Shown here piece after piece: positions 6,146 to 9,003 of a DNA stretch of 9,003 nt. Numbering within the stretch: the stretch's first letter is position 1; the number at the start of each line of letters is the position of its first letter. A program made the position numbers and the translations under genes. This stretch comes from an uncultured Actinomycetes bacterium (GTDB lineage Bacteria; Actinomycetota; Thermoleophilia; Solirubrobacterales; Solirubrobacteraceae), in the NCBI GenBank assembly GCA_937888775.1, contig CALAQT010000410.1, positions 1-9,003 on the forward strand, written 5' to 3'. The notes under the pieces were generated by a model. It ran no database searches. It was not told the DNA's origin and was given only the letters and a program-made list of their open reading frames with translations.

Positions 6146-6476
6146 GACGGCAACGGCTACCCAGCCGGCCTCGCAGCTGAAGCGATCCCGATCGCCGGGC
6201 GGATCGTCGCCGTCGTCGACAGCTTCGACGCGATGACGCATGACCGCCCGTACAGGGCCCCCTCCTCCGCCGCAGAGGCCCTAGCCGAAATCTCGCGCTG
6301 CAGCGGAAGCCAGTTCGACCCCCGAGTAGTCAAAGCATTCCTGCAACTACATCACGCCGCTAGCGAGCACCCCCCGAAGACCCCTTCATACCCTCAAACA
6401 GAACACCTCAGCGCCGTGCACGTCACGCCTCGCCTCGCCGACGATGAGAACATCGAAGACCCACTGGTCGTGTGAG

Positions 6477-7622
6477 ATGCGTTGGTTCAGCCGACTGCGT
6501 GGGCTTGCTGTTTTCGGATTTCGGGCATCGCACTTGCATCCACATCGTCGTCGCGACGTTCCTTGGGCTGCGTCCGGCAACGCCGCCATCGACGAGGGCT
6601 ACTTGCTCCAGACGTTCCTCGCGAATACGCCCGACCACGTGTACTTCAAGGACGCCGAGAGCCGGTTTACACAGATCAGCAGCTCGCTCGGGCGCTGGAT
6701 CGGTGTTGAGGTCGAGACCAACGCTCTCGGCCTGACCGACTTCGACTTCTTCGCGGACGAGCACGCTTGCGCCGCAAGGGAGGACGAGCTCAGGGTGATG
6801 CGTACGGGAGAGGCGATCGTGGATCTCGAGGAGCGGGAGGTCTTTCCCGACGGACGGATCACGTGGGTGTCGACGACAAAGGTTCCCCTCTATTCCCGCG
6901 ACGGGCGAATGATCGGCATCTTCGGACTGTCACGTGACATCACGGCGCGGAAGCTCGCTGAAGAGCGGGCGCGAGAGCAGGCGCAGGAGCTGGAGCGTTT
7001 GACCAGGGAGCTCGAGGAGCTGGCAATTCATGACGCGCTCACCGGCCTCTACAACCGGCGTGGGGTCGAACTGATGGGCCGCAGAGCAGTAACGCGCGCC
7101 AGCCATGACGGCAACGACGCCTGCGCGCTGTTCATCGACGTCGACGGGCTCAAGTCGCTCAACGACGGCCTCGGGCACACCGCTGGCGATCGCGTCCTCA
7201 TCCACGTCGCCAACGTCCTGCGCGACGCAGTGCGTGCCACGGACATCGTCGGTCGGATTGGCGGTGACGAGTTCACCGTGGTGCTCGCGGGTCAATCAGC
7301 TCATGACGCCGAGGAGCTACGCGAGCGCATCGAACTCGCGATGCAGAGGCTCCCGTCTGCCGAGAACCCCGTGTCGGTGAGTATCGGCATCGCGACACGG
7401 CACCGCGACGCTGCCGAGACTCTGGACGACCTGATCGATGCCGCGGACCGCTCCATGTATGCCGTCAAACGGCAGCGTGCCATCACCCGAGCATCTACCG
7501 AGAGAAGAGTGAGCGACCTTCGGGTCAGACCTGCCGACGGCGCGTATGGGGCTGGGCAAGACAAGCCGAACAGCGGCAGTAGCTCGGCTGGTGGCGCGCC
7601 TTCGAGTATCCCCGTCGGTTGA
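6477..7622 (+). CDS. PAS-GGDEF diguanylate cyclase
   Basis: A 381-residue protein expected to convert two GTP to c-di-GMP in the cytoplasm. PAS about 40-157 (FLANTPDHVYFKDAESRF to GLSRDITARK), a heptad-like helix about 158-184, then GGDEF about 185-335. The signature GGDEF is at 262-266, with RATD (253-256) exactly five residues before it as an inhibitory site. D221 in FIDVDGLKSLND is the usual metal ligand. Tail residues about 345-381 are low-complexity Gly/Ser/Arg. No membrane segment is seen. ATG 6477 is chosen because it sits one base after the stop of the broken HD-GYP gene. ATG 6444 in the same frame, overlapping that gene, is also possible. The first 35 or so residues are Arg/His-rich and unlike PAS, so initiation at TTG 6603, with GAGG just upstream, cannot be excluded. 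As cyclase next to a phosphodiesterase, the pair probably formed one opposing circuit. Confidence 0.92.
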   Translation: MRWFSRLRGLAVFGFRASHLHPHRRRDVPWAASGNAAIDEGYLLQTFLANTPDHVYFKDAESRFTQISSSLGRWIGVEVETNALGLTDFDFFADEHACAAREDELRVMRTGEAIVDLEEREVFPDGRITWVSTTKVPLYSRDGRMIGIFGLSRDITARKLAEERAREQAQELERLTRELEELAIHDALTGLYNRRGVELMGRRAVTRASHDGNDACALFIDVDGLKSLNDGLGHTAGDRVLIHVANVLRDAVRATDIVGRIGGDEFTVVLAGQSAHDAEELRERIELAMQRLPSAENPVSVSIGIATRHRDAAETLDDLIDAADRSMYAVKRQRAITRASTERRVSDLRVRPADGAYGAGQDKPNSGSSSAGGAPSSIPVG

Positions 7623-7856
7623 ATCGAGGAGAGGTCCGCTCATCGCCGCACGTCCTCTGAACGAGCTGGCGCCGATCTCTTCGTTTGGCGTTCCCCTATC
7701 GGGACCGGCTAGTACCGGCTCAGGCAAGTTCGTTCAGGCGGCGGCTGTGAGGCGGCGAGGTCCTGCTTTCCGGTGGAGAGCCGTGCGCAGCTGACGAGCG
7801 CCATCAGACGGCCGCGATCGTCTCAGAACCCGTAGGCGCCGCCATGATTGGGACGT
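7623..7856. other. Stretch without a convincing gene
   Basis: About 230 bases between the cyclase stop and the winged-helix frame. Open frames here are Arg/Ser/Pro-rich shadows on both strands. I see no clear terminator stem with a T-run after 7622. A short ACCGGCT direct repeat separated by AGT occurs near 7706-7722. No promoter is convincing. Confidence 0.5.
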
Positions 7857-7859
7857 TGA

Positions 7860-8282
7860 TTTCGGGACGCGATTGCGGGACGGTGGATCGCGGCTTGCCG
7901 CGGGGGCGGTCGCCCTCGCTCGGGCCCTACGCCTCGTACGGCAACTCGCAAGCCTGTCCGTCCACGGGCAAACGCCACCGCAGCCGCAACGGCACCTTCC
8001 CCGCAGCCCGCCAAGCCACCGGCGACCAAGCCCGCCACCGGCCCAAGTCCTACTGCCGCGCGAAGCGCCCCGGGCGCAACCAAGGCCGCCATCCGTGCGA
8101 AGCTCGCCGATGGCGATGCGATGACCGCTGGCGAGATCGCCACTGCGACCGGACTTGGCCGAGCGACCGTCAGCACCACCCTCTCAAGGCTCGCCAAGAC
8201 CGGCGAGGTGACCAAGGCAGCTCGCGGCTACGAGATAACGAAGCAGACGACCACCCCTGTAGCCGCCGACTCGGCCGGGTAG
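7860..8282 (+). CDS. Winged helix-turn-helix DNA-binding protein, start codon not found
   Basis: The frame after TGA 7857-7859 runs open to TAG 8280-8282. It reads as an Arg/Lys/Ala/Pro/Thr-rich tail (GPTPRTATRKPVRPRANA, then PAKPPATKPATGPSP) followed by a clear winged helix from KAAIRAKLADGDAMTAGEIA (8082 on). The recognition helix is GLGRATVSTTLSRLAKTGEV, and the wing ends in RGYE. This resembles MarR/IclR-like domains found at the C-terminus of basic actinobacterial proteins, so DNA binding is likely. No ATG, GTG or TTG occurs in frame before ATG 8121, which lies inside the domain and cannot be the natural start. An ACG at 7929 (ACG CCT CGT ACG GCA) would give a natural basic N-terminus if it was once ATG. 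Alternatively a deletion near 7966 cut off an N-terminus in the neighbouring frame. Intact C-terminus, broken or non-standard 5' end. Confidence 0.6.
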   Translation, partial: FRDAIAGRWIAACRGGGRPRSGPTPRTATRKPVRPRANATAAATAPSPQPAKPPATKPATGPSPTAARSAPGATKAAIRAKLADGDAMTAGEIATATGLGRATVSTTLSRLAKTGEVTKAARGYEITKQTTTPVAADSAG

Positions 8283-8341
8283 CGCGTGGAGGGGCCGAGG
8301 ACCACGGAAGGCGCAGCCCTCGATCGCGGGACTACGTAGGG

Positions 8342-8362
8342 CGCCAGCTAGAAGACCTGGCG
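8342..8362. terminator. Weak hairpin downstream of the winged-helix frame
   Basis: CGCCAG (8342-8347) and CTGGCG (8357-8362) form a perfect 6-bp stem around a nine-base loop, 60 bases after the TAG at 8280. No T-run follows, so a terminator role is only suggested by position. Confidence 0.22.
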
Positions 8363-8522
8363 TGGCCTCGCCCATCGAAACAGCGCCTGGCACGATTAGA
8401 CGGCGTATCGCGCTGCCCCTCCTACGCGATAGTTCGCCAGCGCCATCCCGGATCGTACGTCGAAGCGGCACGGGCCCGGGCGAGTCAGCCGCTAGTCGAG
8501 ATCGACGCGCGCGACGGCGTGC

Positions 8523-8551
8523 TTGACATTGCGACGCTCGTGATGAAGGGT
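8523..8551 (+). promoter_or_regulatory. Possible promoter of the small alpha/beta protein
   Basis: TTGACA (8523-8528) is a perfect -35 consensus. With a 17-bp spacer the -10 is AAGGGT (8546-8551), which keeps only A2 and T6. It lies about 27 bp before the ribosome binding site of the gene at 8591. The 308-base gap 8283-8590 otherwise shows no gene; a frame stays open across it but has unlikely composition. Confidence 0.3.
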
Positions 8552-8577
8552 GAGCCCGGCAATGGCGACGACGAGCC

Positions 8578-8583
8578 GGAGGG
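8578..8583 (+). promoter_or_regulatory. Strong ribosome binding site fixing the 8591 start
   Basis: GGAGGG lies seven bases before ATG 8591, the best Shine-Dalgarno in the window. It shows that the gene starts here, although the frame is open back to 7844. Confidence 0.75.
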
Positions 8584-8590
8584 CTGTGAG

Positions 8591-8893
8591 ATGGCGGACG
8601 GACTGATGTTGGAGTTTGAGGGCGTCGGCCAGGAGCAATACGACGCCGTCAACGCGCGCCTGGGAATCGACCAGGTAAGTGGGAAAGGTGACTGGCCGGC
8701 TGGGCTGGTGTTCCATGCCGGCGGGGCGAAGCCTGGCGGCTGGGTGGTCTTTGAAGTCTGGGAGTCCAAGGAGGCGCAGGAGCGGTTTATGAACGAGCGG
8801 CTTGGGCGTGCGCTTCAGGAGGGCGGCATCACCGACCCTCCAACGAGGGCGGAGTGGCTCGAGCTGGCCGCGTACAACAGCCCAGGGGCCTGA
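8591..8893 (+). CDS. 100-residue protein, dimeric alpha/beta-barrel (ABM-like) fold likely
   Basis: Complete small cytoplasmic protein. The order of segments fits a ferredoxin-like half barrel: strand GLMLEFEG (4-11), helix QEQYDAVNARLG (14-25), strand GLVFHAGG (38-45), strand GWVVFEVWES (50-59), helix EAQERFMNERLGRALQEGG (61-79), strand AEWLELAAY (87-95). Actinobacteria carry many such stand-alone proteins related to the antibiotic biosynthesis monooxygenase/dimeric barrel superfamily, mostly of unknown substrate. I recall close-looking actinobacterial proteins starting MADG-M-LEF and containing YDAVNA-LGID, but this is memory, not a search. No catalytic residue set is recognisable, so no reaction is assigned. 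The strong Shine-Dalgarno at 8578-8583 fixes the start. It seems to be its own transcription unit, unrelated to the c-di-GMP genes. Confidence 0.85.
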   Translation: MADGLMLEFEGVGQEQYDAVNARLGIDQVSGKGDWPAGLVFHAGGAKPGGWVVFEVWESKEAQERFMNERLGRALQEGGITDPPTRAEWLELAAYNSPGA

Positions 8894-9003
8894 GGCAGTC
8901 GGCCTACCCGCGGGCTCGAGGGAGGGCCGTCGATCACTTCCGCTTAGCCCGAAGTTCCCCCTGGTGAGGTAGGCGAATCCGGCGCGTTTCCTGGGTTTTC
9001 GGG

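Larger units (their letters stand above)
4567..6475 (+). pseudogene. Membrane sensor-PAS-HD-GYP c-di-GMP phosphodiesterase, disrupted twice
   Basis: Ancestrally one protein of about 635 residues. An N-terminal sensor with about eight membrane helices (roughly 6-27, 40-58, 66-89, 113-133, 141-163, 174-195, 217-233, 240-265) leads into a PAS domain from about 283, a short coiled linker, then HD-GYP. HD-GYP proteins hydrolyse c-di-GMP to pGpG or GMP with a di- or tri-metal centre. Visible are the RDHETAQH histidine, the HD pair (5966-5971), HTTLG, HHE, GYP (6155-6163), the VVDSFDAM aspartate and PYR. Two lesions split it: one extra base in the GGG at 5543-5545 shifts frame in mid-PAS, and TGA at 6143-6145 stands where HD-GYP proteins have Trp in HHERWDGNGYP. 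Everything after the TGA still reads as good HD-GYP sequence to TGA 6475, so the damage is recent or is sequencing error. It starts in an ATGA overlap with the preceding small ORF and ends one base before the PAS-GGDEF start. Confidence 0.88.

Noticed and set aside
7823..8215. Minus-strand Ala/Val-rich 130-residue frame
   Set aside because: It is the antisense shadow of the Ala/Pro/Thr-rich winged-helix tail and ends with no recognisable domain.
7844..8590. Long frame continuous with the small alpha/beta protein, which would make a 349-residue product
   Set aside because: The upstream part is Arg/His/Cys/Asp-rich noise and overlaps the better winged-helix frame. The strong Shine-Dalgarno before 8591 marks the real start.
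8894..9003. Possible gene start or terminator at the window end
   Set aside because: No stem with a T-run, no ribosome binding site with an open frame, and nothing recognisable in 110 bases.

Overview
The window is GC-rich bacterial DNA with strong G/C preference at third codon positions. The gene content looks actinobacterial, most like a soil Thermoleophilia/Solirubrobacterales relative. That placement comes from family resemblance remembered for the universal stress protein, a Lys/Ala/Pro-rich winged-helix protein and a small barrel-like protein. No database was searched.

The main theme is cyclic-di-GMP signalling: three turnover proteins lie within about 7.5 kb. On the minus strand (2332-176) is an intact 718-residue REC-PAS-GGDEF-EAL protein with complete GGDEF, inhibitory-site and EAL catalytic motifs, but a degenerate receiver. 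On the plus strand (4567-6475) is a membrane sensor-PAS-HD-GYP phosphodiesterase gene broken by a +1 frameshift in the PAS domain (5543-5545) and a TGG-to-TGA-type stop (6143-6145) inside the HD-GYP core. One base after that gene's ancestral stop comes an intact PAS-GGDEF diguanylate cyclase (6477-7622). A small GTG-initiated ORF (4271-4570) overlaps the HD-GYP start as ATGA, so these plus-strand ORFs look like a translationally coupled series.

Region by region: 1-175 has hairpins only. 176-2332 is the GGDEF-EAL gene. 2332-2845 is ambiguous: a minus-strand ORF ends in a TGATG overlap with the GGDEF-EAL start, and a short plus-strand leucine-rich ORF follows. 2846-3325 encodes an unrecognised small protein with a hydrophobic segment at each end. 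3468-3920 (minus) is a universal stress protein with a good promoter next to a perfect 20-bp palindrome. 3921-4566 holds that promoter, several inverted repeats and the small coupled ORF. 7623-7856 shows no convincing gene. 7860-8282 is a winged-helix reading frame with no usable start codon. 8283-8590 has no gene but contains a possible promoter. 8591-8893 encodes a 100-residue small alpha/beta protein with an excellent ribosome binding site. 8894-9003 shows nothing recognisable.

If the lesions are real, the strain keeps c-di-GMP synthesis (PAS-GGDEF, and possibly the GGDEF of the composite protein) and EAL-type hydrolysis but has lost the HD-GYP enzyme. I saw no CRISPR array, tRNA, rRNA or insertion sequence, and no clearly new multi-gene system. 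The least explained parts are 2332-3325 and the structured leader at 4438-4500.
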